Notes under the pieces: generated by a model
Databases searched by the model: none
Seen by the model: the letters and a program-made list of their open reading frames with translations, nothing else
Told to the model about the DNA's origin: nothing
Program-made: the position numbers and the translations under genes
In this document: positions 47,745 to 58,816 of the stretch, piece by piece
How the letters are laid out: every line of letters begins with the position of its first letter
How positions within the stretch are numbered: the stretch's first letter is position 1
Origin: Homalodisca vitripennis
Lineage: Eukaryota > Arthropoda > Insecta > Hemiptera > Cicadellidae
Length of the DNA stretch: 64,000 nucleotides
Reading direction: 5' to 3'
Assembly: GCF_021130785.1 (NCBI RefSeq)
Contig: NC_060213.1
Location: forward strand, 100,573,501 to 100,637,500

Positions 47745-48990
47745 GCACAGACGGACGGATGGACAGCCCTTTTACCTTTTGACCCCAAAATCAAAAAAAT
47801 TTCATCCCTAAACCAAGAGAAACCTATGTATAAAGTTTCAACCCTTTAGGACTTTTATATCGAGTTATTGCACAGACGGAGGGATGGACAGCCCTTTTAC
47901 CTTTTTACCCCAAAATCAAAAGGGTTCTTCCCTGAACCACGAGAAACATATGTAAGTTTCAACCCTCTAGGGCTTTTATATCAAGAGTTATCGGACAGAC
48001 GGACGTATGGATAGCTCTTTTTCCTCTTGAACCCAAAATCAAAAAAGTTCTTCCCTAAACCAAGAGAAACCTATGTATAAAGTTTCAACCCTTTAGAACT
48101 TTTATATCGAATTATTGCACACACGGAGGAATGGACAGCCCTTTTACCTTTTTACCCTAAAAATCAAAAGGGTTCTTCCCTGAACCACGAGAAATATATG
48201 TATAAAGTTTCAACCCTCTAGGGCTTTTATATCAAGATTTATCGGACAGACGGACGTATGGACAGCTCTTTTTCCTCTTGGACCCAAAATCAAAAAATAT
48301 CTTCCCTAAGCCAAGAGAAACCTACGTTTAAAGCTTCAACCATCTAGGGCTTTTATATCAAGAGTTATCGGACAGACGGACGTATGGACAGCTCTTTTTC
48401 CTCTTGAACCCAAAATCAAAAAAGTTCTTCCCTAAACCAAGAGAAACCTATGTATAAAGTGTCAACCCTTTAGGACTTTTATATCGAGTTATTGCACAGA
48501 CGGAGGGATGGACAGCGCTTTTACCTTTTTACCCCAAAATCAAAAGGGTTCTTCCCTGAACCAAGAGGAACCTATTTATAAAGTTTCAACCCTCTAGGAC
48601 TTTTAGATTGAGTTAACGGAGAGACGGGCAGATGAACAGCTCTTTTACCTTTTGACTCCAAAATCAAAAGGGTTCTTCCCTGAACCAAGAGGAACCTATT
48701 TATAAAGTTTCAACCCTCTAGGACTTTTAGATCGAGTTATCGGAGAGACGGACAGATGAACAGCTCTTTTACCTTTTGACTAAGTCAAAAGAGTTCTTCC
48801 CTGAACCAAGAGGAACCATGTATAACGTTTCAACCCTCGAGAGCTGGATGAGTTATCGCACAGATGGATGGATGGACAGCCCTTTTACCTTTTGACTCCA
48901 AAATAAAAATATTTTTTTCCCTGAACCAAGAGAAAACTATTTATAAAGTTTCAACCCTCTAGGGCTTTTATATCAAGAGTCACCACACAT
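47745..48990 (+). repeat. Minisatellite, about ten copies of a 124-bp unit
   Basis: The anchor GGACAGC or a variant recurs at 47761, 47886, 48009, 48133, 48260, 48386, 48510, 48634, 48758 and 48874, so the period is 123-127 bp with one shorter last step of 116. Each unit has 'ttttaccttttgaccccaaa', 'cttccctgaaccaagag', 'ataaagtttcaaccct' and 'ctagggcttttatat'. Alternating versions ('ttgcacagacggaggga' versus 'tcggacagacggacgta') suggest an older two-unit, about 250-bp, repeat. No protein frame is preserved. Confidence 0.95.
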
Positions 48991-48994
48991 AGAG

Positions 48995-49105
48995 AAAGAC
49001 AACGATACGATTTAAGGAGTACCTGTCGGGTTCTCAATAAAAAAGGATCTTGTTTCTCGTTTTAACGATGTGTTGATGTCCATTTCATCCACACGCAATT
49101 CAATA
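48995..49105. other. Junction between minisatellite and GC-rich patch
   Basis: Short non-repetitive sequence with no recognised feature. Confidence 0.5.
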
Positions 49106-49109
49106 ACAA

Positions 49110-49560
49110 TTATTCCAACTCTGGCACAATTAGGATTTTATATGGGTGGCGGAACATGTCAAGCGTTATGAAAGCAATTCCGTACAAAATCTCGTTTCCG
49201 AAAGGGGTGTACGTGAAACCCGAACCCGGGGCAAAAAACCGCGAATGAATTTCGGGAAAGTGTGACACAGGATAGTCTGCGCCGAGACGCGCCGTGCTGC
49301 GCGCTCTGACGGATGCCTCTGGAAGTGTATCGAATGTCGCTAATGGGCCACGACTCCGCGAGGTGGGCTCCGTGATGGTTGTCATTTGTTGGCGGCGCAC
49401 ATCAAGGCTCGCCGTGTTAGGCTTAACTATCCAGCGTAAATCCTCCTAAGACGGAGTGATCGCCACCGAGCATGCGCTGTCTGCTTCATGGCCATGCTCT
49501 CTCGTACAATTAGCTCCCAGGACGCTTCCGGCGTTCAATGGCTTCTTTAGATCTTTTACT
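49110..49560. other. CpG-rich patch, function unknown
   Basis: It is strongly enriched in CpG and GC relative to the flanks. A minus-strand frame of 96 codons (49110-49400) has no recognised domain. 'Gagcatgcgctgtctg' and the palindrome-like 'catggccatg' are present. In insect genomes such patches are often exons, promoters or conserved enhancers; none can be demonstrated here. Confidence 0.3.
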
Positions 49561-49564
49561 TCAA

Positions 49565-50450
49565 CTTTAAGGGATTAACACAACCAGGAGCAAAGGAAAA
49601 TGTTTAAAATGTAGCCTATTTGTCAGAAAGTTTGAAAAGGTTTTAGATTTGTCTTTTTTAACAGATCAATTGTTTTACTATGTAAAATGATTCTTTTATA
49701 GTTTGGTACGTTCTGTAAAACATTACTAGGTTAGATATATCCGTTACTGGTATAAGCCTTAATCCTTGTAAGTCCATTTTTAAATTTTGCAGTTATTATA
49801 CAAAGTAGGCTACCCAGAATAATCTTCTTTTACTTTTGAATCGGACTTTAAGGCTGGGAACAACACCTATATTGTCACTGTTGTAGTTTATTCTATGAGA
49901 TAACATAATGTAAATCAATTATACTGTATACATTTAAACCACACTGTTTAATATGTAAAACTTTCATTGGTATTCAACCAGATTGATCCCCTAGATCCTT
50001 GGACAGGTAATTCGAATACAAGGTATTTTAAACCATTTAACTCATTTCGATACGTTCTAACTATTTTCTAAGCCATTGTTCTATTAATGTGGGAAAAATT
50101 TTAAAGAATAGGAAAATGAGATTCTTTGTATTTTTGTTCAACAATAATTGTGGTTGTGTTAGCTAGAACATCCGCTTTTGAGTCATTTCGTTTGTAAAAT
50201 TAAATACAGATTTCCGTGAATTGTAAACCAGCACCAAATATAATATCCAGTAAAATAAAACTGGGCGGTGCCTTTGGATTAAGTACCTTGCACCGGCATA
50301 CGCAAATCACACATAAATCAGTCTGGAAACCCGTTTTACTACATTCTGTAAAAAATGTATTCGTGAAAACGTAAAATTGTAATCTTTAATCTGTAATTAA
50401 TTAATGACATTAATAGCTACCGTGTGGGGTCCAGGCCAATGCCGTGACTG
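49565..50450. other. Intergenic stretch, nothing recognised
   Basis: AT-rich DNA with no open frame or repeat of note. Confidence 0.6.
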
Positions 50451-50455
50451 AGCGC

Positions 50456-50467
50456 TGCGCATGCGCC
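50456..50467. promoter_or_regulatory. NRF-1/Ewg-type palindrome
   Basis: TGCGCATGCGCC matches the YGCGCAYGCGCR core except for the last base. It lies inside a CpG-rich segment (50.42-50.62 kb) that also contains 'cgcgtgcgcagattgg', CCAAT-like boxes in both orientations and 'agatatatcaccgtg'. This could be a housekeeping-type promoter, but no coding exon is visible next to it. Confidence 0.35.
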
Positions 50468-50639
50468 GAGGCCACGAGCTATTTATTACGCGTGCGCAGA
50501 TTGGTTATCAGAGCGACACCACGAGATTATGCGTAGAATGCTCGCACACTCGGCGCCTGACATGAACCTTCGACAGCGCGAGATATATCACCGTGTCCAC
50601 CAATAGGATCTGAATCAGTATCGGGAAGATAACGAAGAA

Positions 50640-51140
50640 AAATGCAAGGTTTTTAAACGGTTACAAGACATTCCCATTCCAGAAATGAATGCCAACGGTG
50701 TGAACAAGTTTGGTAAAAATTTCGAAAATGTCGAAATTCAAACTAATTGGCCTTGATCTTAAATTGATTCTGTTCAAGGATAACAGTATCTCAGGCGGCA
50801 GCCAATTAAAACTAGTTATATAAATTTTAATTAAAAGTGGTGTTAATAAGGATTTTGAGAAATTAAGAGTGTTATTAAATTCAAGAAAACACTTGTTTGG
50901 TTGAAATCGACACAATATCCAGTTAAAATTGATTGAAGTTTCTAGTAAAAGTTAAATATAGTTCGACAGAACGAACCAACCAATCCAACAAAATAAATCC
51001 ATCACATTTGTTAATAACTTACTGAAAAATGCCATATGATTAACTTTAATTTAAATTCTGTTTGTTTTTAATTTCGTTATTCGGTATTATTCTCGTACCG
51101 ATCATGGTTACTACAAGAGCAAAGCTGAATATTTTACTAT
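50640..51140. other. Intergenic stretch, nothing recognised
   Basis: AT-rich DNA with a minus-strand open frame (50661-50915) without signature. Confidence 0.55.
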
Positions 51141-51144
51141 TACA

Positions 51145-51260
51145 TTGCCGTCCTTTGACCTTTTGACCCCAAATTCAATATCGTTTTTCTTTAAAGAGGA
51201 TGTCAAGTTTCTAGGATCTGTCTATCAAGATTTGTCACACAGATGGAGAGACACCGACAT
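51145..51260 (+). repeat. Single diverged unit of the 47.7-49.0 kb minisatellite family
   Basis: The order 'gtcctttgaccttttgaccc', 'aaattcaatatcg', 'tcaagtttctagg', 'atcaagatttgtcacacaga' and 'tggagagac' matches one tandem unit in the same orientation. It lies about 2.2 kb downstream of the array, so the unit is also found dispersed. Confidence 0.6.
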
Positions 51261-51737
51261 GGTTTTAAAAAGGACTGTTTGGGGGGGGAGGTTCATTTTA
51301 TACGATACAACAATATACGGATGTTTGACATGATGAGTTAGGTCATTTAATTCAAATAAGTACAGAGTGTTAGCCTACTAATTTATCTATTCCTTCTTCA
51401 GAGATTTGGGAATTTTGTAAGTATTTGTTTCTACAAAACATTAAATATCAATAAATTCACAAGTTTTGTGATCAATAATATATCTATTTGTTACAGGGTA
51501 TTTAGAACATATTTTATACTTGTATGCTGTGTGGTCTGTCACGTGATTAGTGTACGTAACAAGGTAGGATTGCACCACACCACGTGTCGCGTAACTGAGG
51601 TGACATACAGAATGTCAAGTCATCTCATTAGTAATACAAGTTACTATGTCACATGTTAAAATTTCATGAGTGTACTCAGCGTGTCTATTAATTAGTTGTC
51701 CTGTGGTTTCCCCGTTCCCTCATGATTATCTAAATGA

Positions 51738-51925
51738 GCAAGCAACCCTCAGAAAATCCCACGGGGTGACACGCACCATCATCTAATGGATGTCGCTTGA
51801 ATAGGAATAAAGCTTCATCCAAAATTTCAAGTATTTAGTTAGTTCGTTCTCCTCGAGATGGACAGACAGACACAGAAATGAAAATTTTCCACCCCCACGA
51901 GAGTTAGACTTCGTATCAGTTATGA
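51738..51925 (+). repeat. Satellite-like monomer, single diverged copy
   Basis: It contains 'gcaaccctcagaaaatccca', 'gacacgcaccatcat', 'agtatttagttagttcgttc', 'ctcgagatggacagacagac' and 'agaaatgaaaattttccacc', the same order as the other copies of the CTCAGCCAA family. Confidence 0.7.
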
Positions 51926-51929
51926 AATT

Positions 51930-52480
51930 AAATGAAACGTTTATTCTCTCTTCACAGTCAACTAAATATAACAAAAAAACAATAATATTATATTTATATG
52001 CCTAGTTTTTCATCAAATAAAGTGTTAACTAATTAAGATGTATTTTTTTATTCTTGAACAATAAATGTTCAATAGAATTTACAAAACGAAACAGAAATAT
52101 ACGCAATGTTATGAGTCGGTGTTGTGAGTTATAGTTTAGATTGATAATAGCACTTGACAAACTTTATTTGCTCGGGAAACTGCAGTGACGCAGTATCTAC
52201 GGACTGACGAGAAAACATTTAGTTGTGGTAATAAAATATTTAGATACAGTATTAGAGGGATAATATACATTACAAATTCCTGATGCTAAATTAAATGAAC
52301 CGAAGTATTTACATACTTTTACTTTCTCGGATAAAATGACACATCTTCGTTCAGCCACTCACTTGGAATCTTCCATACGCAGACCACAGACCGTGGTTTC
52401 ACAAGCAGGCTCTCGAGGGACTTAATACGTCCTCGGACTATCTCTTTGAGATTTACCAGCGTGTAATATATAATCGCAGG
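51930..52480. other. Intergenic stretch, nothing recognised
   Basis: AT-rich DNA without assigned features. Confidence 0.6.
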
Positions 52481-52483
52481 GTT

Positions 52484-52840
52484 TACCGTGACATTATGCA
52501 TTACAAGTCTCGCTGGAAGACACAACAAATGTTGCAGCGGTAGATTCATAAATTAATAAATGTGAGTTATTAAACAGTCGGAACTCCTTGGACGGACGAA
52601 TATGGGCCGAGAGAGGTAAGCGGCCGGCTGCACAGGTTCGCCTTACAGCGACTGGAGGCCGCCATGTTGACTCTCCTTGGTCTCTATTGGCTAACAGCTG
52701 ATCGCAGGTCGAACTCGTACTCGTACCAGATGATTCCATTTTCCCGGGCTTCACTCCACTCTGCGAGGCGCGGCATCGCGTCCTGTAACCAATTATCGCT
52801 ACAAACAAGCCGCCGCACCGCTCGTACGAATAACGCGCCG
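52484..52840. other. CpG-rich patch with overlapping open frames, function unknown
   Basis: GC-rich compared with both flanks. Open frames exist on both strands (52494-52808 minus, 52684-52911 minus, 52664-52918 plus). The minus frame ending near 52684 has a balanced, protein-like composition (W-L-Q-D-A-M-P-R-L-A-E-W) but matches no family that I know. GCCGCCATGTTG at 52660-52671 resembles a YY1/Pho site. It may be a promoter or exon. Confidence 0.25.
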
Positions 52841-52919
52841 AGAATCTGCCAGAAATGTTTTCGAAGTTTTTGTGAACGGCTATTCAAATATATTTCTACA
52901 GTGCCTTTCATGGTTTAAT

Positions 52920-54375
52920 TTATGACATTTTTCTTCCTAATTTAATTCGGCTTTTCGTTTCCATCCATTATACATTTAATAATCACTCATAGGTACTTTA
53001 TGATGGCGGAGTCCGTTAGCACCGAATCCGCCATAGCTCCGAATGGTTCGACGTTCCCGGACAAGAGTGCAAATTATTCGGAGCGTCTCGTTTATTCGGT
53101 CCTTGAACAAATCCAATTCAAAATTATTGAAAAGGTCTTAAGTTATCAGCTCTCACTGTATTCCTAAGTTTTTATAAATTTGACTGATCTCTTTGTTGTG
53201 TCGGCTCAAGTATCTGTCAATTTTCTATAATAATTCTAAATAAGCACATTCATATTCACAAGACTTTCAAATTTCATATGTGGCCGTTGGAATAAATCTA
53301 TTCAATAAACTGCCTTACATTAAGTAAATTTTAAACGGTTATTTATAAGTGGCTGGTAGAAAGGCAATTTCATGACTTATCAGAGTTTTATTCATCTGAC
53401 ATCAATGGGATAGTTTTTTTATTGTATAGTTCTGCTAAATAGTACACTTTTATCTCACAAACATATTTTACTATTATAATATACTTTTGCATGTAGACTA
53501 CTGCGTCTTTTATCGATGACTGTATAATTTACATAGTTTTGATATTATTTTACCATTAGTATAAGTATTCTGACGTGATCTATAGTATGTACTGTCTAAT
53601 GATCAATACAAATCTAACCTTATTACCTTCTTTAAAATAAATATTAGAGTACATCAGACAGTGAGTCAAGTCACATTTCCATTCTAAAAACTATGAATTA
53701 AATAATACCTAAAGTGTCCAAGTAATTTTATAATGTGTTTTTTTTTACTACTAAATTGTGTAATAAAAACCTTCGACAATGCCGTTAGGCATGGGATACT
53801 AAATGAAATTTGATAAAATTATAGGTACTAAGATAGTTTTTGTTCAATTATGGAAAAACATATTTAAAAAACAGTAAACACTAAGTGTTCTAATAAAGTA
53901 TACGAGAGAAGGGAATATTGTCAATAGTACATACTAAGCTTAGTCGTCGGATCGCGCTACGAACAGTGTCCCAGTTTGAAGTTTCTGATGAATATTTTCT
54001 GTGATGTAAATAGTCATGACGTTATATTACAGTTTAGATCACAAATATTTCATACATGACGTCGATCTCTTACGTGGAAACTTGTATCACAAAAAACACG
54101 AACTTTTTTTAATAGTTTTAATGCAGAAATCCTATTTGACAGACAGCATAGGATTTAACCGCAGAAAACCAAGAGGACACCGGTGGACTGCGCCGCATTA
54201 TCCTATTCTCGAATCAAAAGGTGTTGGTATCCGAGTTTGAAAGTTAACCACAAACTAGCAAGAAGAGCTACAATAATGGGAATTAAACTAGTGGTTCCGT
54301 TTATTTTTTCGTTTTCAAATACAAACGTAGCCAGCAAGGCGGCCCAAGAGATCCGGACCTCCTCCCCAAATTTTC
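52920..54375. other. Intergenic stretch, nothing recognised
   Basis: AT-rich DNA with no assigned feature before the transposase relic. Confidence 0.55.
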
Positions 54376-54377
54376 AA

Positions 54378-54518
54378 TTTACAATGACTTTTTTAGTAAA
54401 CATGTATGTACTGACATGTACTGCTGAAAGGCCGTTCTCAACAAGGAAACGGGTTAAGAACTTTAAGGAACAAAATAGGGCCTTACTCTCTGTCCAATAC
54501 GGGAAAATATCAGTTGTG
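54378..54518 (+). pseudogene. hAT transposase C-terminal dimerisation domain relic
   Basis: Within an open frame (54183-54611) this part reads S-P-N-F, a hydrophobic stretch, then T-C-T-A-E-R-P-F-S-T-R-K-R-V-K-N-F and, after a short gap, N-R-A-L-L-S-V. It matches the hAT dimerisation domain (YPNL...TLPVT...ERSFS-x-L-x-x-I-K...RL-x-x-LALLSI). The Leu/Ile after FS is lost, the 'RSTM' part is deleted and no DDE or zinc-finger segment is nearby, so it is a fragment. It could be the source family of the short hAT-like elements in this window, but no shared ends were seen. Confidence 0.65.
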
Positions 54519-54614
54519 TGGACCCCCCAACATTTTTTCCTGGCTACGTTCTTGAAAGCAGACTTTAACTTTAAAACAGCTTTTAATAAATCCTATTTTT
54601 TGCGTCGATAACAG

Positions 54615-55335
54615 TGAAAAAAGGTAAGTTACGTTTTCGGCTCTTTTCATCCAAACTGGAACTATGAAAATGTATAATTCGGAGACTTGCTATACGCTTT
54701 CGACCAAATTTGTATACAAGGTAGTTAAAAATGTACTATTTCTGTCTATGAAATTTTACAATGATGTACAAACATTTGTACTGGGTGACTTAAAAAAATC
54801 AGTATTTGTCAATAATTACTTATTGAGCTCTATAATGATAGAGCTCAGTAAGTCATTATCATGGCCGTGTAATTGTGTACACTGTTTTTAAAAATGTTTA
54901 ATTGCTTGCTCGTTTTATTGTCGTAATCGCTAGACTACCCTTTTTGGAGCAACTTAATTTCCAATTGAAAAACGCCAAAACCCTATTGCCCCTTTCGTTG
55001 TTAGTGACATACAAAGTGGAAGTTATTGCTTTTACATTATTTCCTTTGCAACTTAAACGCAGAAATAATCTAACGATTACTGGACCATAATTAGTTTGTG
55101 GTCAACTTTCTAAACTTTTAGATCCGAGTGTAAGCCTCACAACGTCTCGCGCAATATGACAGTAACAAGTGGACTAATTACGTGGGATTAGTCAGGGATA
55201 ACTGCAAATAAAACCATTTACCATTAATGAGAATAATTAGTTCTCTATTAACGGCGGAACCTAAATTACACGAGCGGTAGTTATTGGGGATCAGATACGG
55301 TTATAATGGAAGCAGTGATTAGCGCAGCAGCCGCT
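54615..55335. other. Intergenic stretch with a near-perfect hairpin
   Basis: At 54818-54853, ACTTATTGAGCTCTAT and ATAGAGCTCAGTAAGT form a 16-bp inverted repeat with one mismatch and a 4-base loop. No gene or transposon end is associated with it. Confidence 0.65.
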
Positions 55336-55340
55336 GCAAT

Positions 55341-55355
55341 CCCCCCCCCCCCCCC
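55341..55355. repeat. Poly-C run (C15)
   Basis: Fifteen consecutive cytosines, preceded by a GC-rich 'gcagcagccgctgca'. Runs this long are prone to length errors in assembly. Confidence 0.9.
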
Positions 55356-55359
55356 ACAA

Positions 55360-56715
55360 GACCACGGTCTATCAGTGGTGTGCTCAAACAGGTTTGTAAT
55401 TTGTCACTATAAATATAACATATTTCTGCTTCAGTGGTTCCTCTGGAGTTAAAAAGTCGCTGATGTCATATGAAAAACTTTATCGCTCCTGAGGGTATTA
55501 CATATGATAAATGTATTTATTTTCTCATTCTGCCACAAAATATACATCAAATAAATGAGAAAGTTACATAATTTAGAATCATAAATAATATAATTACACC
55601 TGCCAAGACTGACTAAATGCCATTATTTAGATTTAAAAATAACTTAATACAACTTCTTTTAGTCCCCTTACACAGCTAATCATTATAAAAACTTGTAAAT
55701 ATACTGACTTTTGTAAATAGCAGAAAAGAAAATTTTAGGCCTCCACGGCACTTAACCTGTTTGGAGGTTCCAATTATTTAACATTACAATTGTTTTACAG
55801 CGTCCAGATAGTGAAAGAATGAATTTTTATTTAATTTTTTTCGTTCTGTGTTTTTTCATACTATCAGTGAGTGCTTTTTTTTTCCTTATTGCATGATAAA
55901 TTATTGAAATTAAAATAAGTAATAGAAAAGGTGTTGAAAAAATATTTTGCTGTATGTCTGAGAGCATCTTTAAGTAAAATAATTATGGAAAATACTTGTG
56001 GAAAATACGTAAATGCTGATTTTTTATTAGGAAGTTAAGTCATTCCAAAGTTAGGAGTCACTCTCTAAGTCTTTTCAAAATTGTTTAAATATAGGTAGGT
56101 AATTATTTAATATTGTTTGGTAATTTGTTTTTGTTAATAAGTTCTTGTAAAAATGTAGAATTTGTTTTTAAAACTGTAAATTGATTCCAGGATCTTAATT
56201 TGTTGCTTAATATCAAACAGCTTGTTGGAACGAATTTGTATTGTATTGTGCATGTATGGGCATTCTTGATTGAGCAACATCTTTTGATACAGTGAACACC
56301 CGCCCGTAAGTGTTCATAAACCACCGTTCTGTGTCTCCCAGTTCAGTAGTTAACGCTGCCTCTAGTATAACACTTGTCTTCGCCCTTTAGGTAAGGCACA
56401 GTTAGACAAACAGAACATGGTTGTTTTCCAAATATATAGACTAAGCAGCGTCAACAGTTAAAGAGTTTTGAAAGTCTCTTCATACGACTCCCTGGATTTC
56501 AATTTTGTTATGATATAAACAGCTTTTTTCTGGAGTCTGAAAGCTATCATTAAGTCTGTATTTGCACACGCTTCCCAAACCACTTTGCTCCCCATCACAG
56601 GTTTTGTTTCACTATACAGCGGCAGTAACTATTAGAATATAATGCAAATAATGGTCTACATACTGTATAAAATAATTGCTTTTACACGTAACGTAGCTAT
56701 GGTGGGAAGGGTTAC
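55360..56715. other. Intergenic stretch, nothing recognised
   Basis: AT-rich; a 73-codon minus-strand open frame (56103-56324) has no signature. Confidence 0.6.
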
Positions 56716-56719
56716 TTCA

Positions 56720-57171
56720 ATGTGAATGTTGAGCTTCGTTTCAGTTCACCTTCCTGTTAGTGCAGCGTCTGGAATCTATCTGACTCTGTCACATGCTTGT
56801 GACTCCTGGAATCTGGAGTCATTTTCTTCTGAAGAGATCCGAAAAAATTCGGTAACGGAGAAGCTCAAAATGATGTGTACAAAACTCCGTTACTCCACCG
56901 TGAAGATCGTGTCTAAAACATCGCAGTGCACTCAATTCTGAGGAGACTATGAGAATACCTCTTCACCTAGGTTACAGTATATTTTGTAGTCTAGTTGTCT
57001 CTGATGTCGAAACGATGTAAAGAGTTAATTTTGAGCTTCTTCGTCATCGACTTTTTATCTCTTCATACGACCATGACTCCAGATTCCAGAAATCAAGTTT
57101 GATGACAGAGTCAGATTCCAGACGCTGCACTAAAAGGAAGGTGAACTGGAGCTAAACTGAACATTCACAGT
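56720..57171. mobile_element. Foldback/MITE-like element with about 105-bp inverted ends
   Basis: The left arm (56720-56823) and right arm (57066-57171) are imperfect reverse complements. Shared words are 'tgtgaatgtt', 'agttcaccttcct', 'tagtgcagcgtctggaatct', 'gactctgtca' and 'tggaatctggagtcat'. The 240-bp centre has no coding potential. It contains 'ctgatgtcgaaacg' near 57000 and 'ctgaagagatccgaaa' near 56830, echoing the CTGA...CGAAAC motif of the other foldback family. A target-site duplication could not be identified. Confidence 0.75.
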
Positions 57172-57174
57172 AAT

Positions 57175-58185
57175 TGATTGTTTTAAATTTGCACAATGTC
57201 CACAAATGCCGTAGCATGGACCCCATAATTATTTTTTATCAGTTTAAAAATCTAACATTTTCCTCTCTGTCCGAAAAATTGTCATGAGGTTGTGTTTTAG
57301 ATAATATTTTATCATTATTTTATTTAAATTGGATCAAAAATGTAACTTAAGTTCCTGAATCTGATTCATAATCCGATAGAATACTTTTCCTTAAATTATG
57401 ACAAATCAATTTTGGGTAGACCGAGTATTCGCTTCATTCGGTTTAGGTAGACTATGGATCTATTCAGAAGGTACGATTTTCATTTAGGAATATACTGTAT
57501 AGTAATACACCCAGTCAAATGATGTATAAAATTATCGAGTATTATCGTAATATATTTATTTTGACTCTTGATTCGCTTTGGTGTTTACATAGAAATTTGT
57601 AAAAGATAACGACATCGTTAGATCATTATCGTTAAAAAAGAATTGCCCCAAACACTTTAACACCAAGAAACACAATTAATACTGTCATTTAATGGAATGA
57701 GGATACTGTTACTTGCTGTTGTTACCTGAGGTTTTCGATGTTATTTTCTATCTTCCAAATTTAAATCTCTTCCCCATTTTTACATCATTGAGTATTTTTT
57801 TGTGTTTACGTGCTGTACACGAAGTAGGTCGTGTGTGTCAAAAACAAATTATAGAGCACCATACCTTGAATCAAATAAATCTAAATAGATACTGAACACT
57901 CTTTTCGTGGGAGATCATTTTACGAGTACATTGAAGGTGAGTCTGTAGTTGGCATTTAGATCACATGGTGAAAATGCAGATATTTCTGAAAAAAATCCAC
58001 GATTTATAAGTGAGTGCTCGTAAAATCACCCACTTGTGACACTGAGATGGTAATGAATATCGTAAAACGACAAAACCTACTGTGTTTTTAACTTTTCATA
58101 GCAGTGAGGCTTATCACGACAGCCTGTAGGCTACATAAGCATAATAAACAAGACCGCTATCACTCTGTGCGGTGCTCGCAAGAAA
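57175..58185. other. Intergenic stretch, nothing recognised
   Basis: AT-rich DNA without assigned features. Confidence 0.6.
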
Positions 58186-58189
58186 AGTT

Positions 58190-58571
58190 GGCGATGTTTC
58201 AAACGCCCGTGTTGTGCTTCCCCCGCGCCATCCCTTGTGAAGATCTGTCAAAGCGGTTATCCGGGGCGAGCGGTTGAGTTACGGGCCCCACGCAAGCGTC
58301 CGGCGCGGCGTTGCGCGTCCGATAAGGCGTAAACAAACCTGACGTTCCAGATCAAGAAGGCCCGGCACCGCTCGCCAGGCGCTAATTTAGTTAGCCGTGG
58401 CTCGCCGGTCCGGCCTGCCCCGGAGTATTCGGATTAATTAGCCGTGTTGTAACCACGCTCCACCGGCTTCGCCGCTCGTTTTTGCCCCCACGGAACAAGG
58501 CTCGCGGTTTTCCGAATGCGATAGTCAGCGAGATGTCGGCAACAGCAAAAAGGCCGGTATCTGTACAACTG
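58190..58571 (+). promoter_or_regulatory. CpG-rich block ending in a possible first exon
   Basis: 58.19-58.53 kb is the strongest CpG-rich block in the window. It contains homeodomain-type TAATTAG and TTAGTTAGCC motifs. It is followed by ATG at 58533 and 13 codons (M-S-A-T-A-K-R-P-V-S-V-Q-L) ending exactly at GTGAGT (58572), a strong splice donor in phase 0. An upstream part of the same frame is open as well. This could be the promoter and first coding exon of an unrecognised gene, or a conserved enhancer. No downstream exon was found. Confidence 0.3.
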
Positions 58572-58816
58572 GTGAGTAGTTCATTACATACGGTATATAT
58601 AGAGGTTGATACACTGTTACACAGCTCCTGGCCTTTTTGTGCCGCCTCTGTGCAGACTCTCCCGACATCTCTTCTTCAGCAGGGTTTTATAGTCTTGTAC
58701 CGACATAGTGATGAATCAGTTAAAAACATGCGATATCTTCTTAACTACTGTATCTCCTCAAGACTTCGACATTATAATATATGTAGTACGTATCCAGGCT
58801 AGATCTCAGTCTGTAG

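Noticed and set aside
47745..48990. Regular repeats that might be taken for a CRISPR-like array
   Set aside because: Units are contiguous 124-bp tandem copies without unique spacers, in a eukaryotic context.
52684..52911. Minus-strand open frame with protein-like composition (W-L-Q-D-A-M-P-R-L-A-E-W)
   Set aside because: No recognised family, and three open frames overlap in the same GC-rich patch, which points to composition rather than coding.
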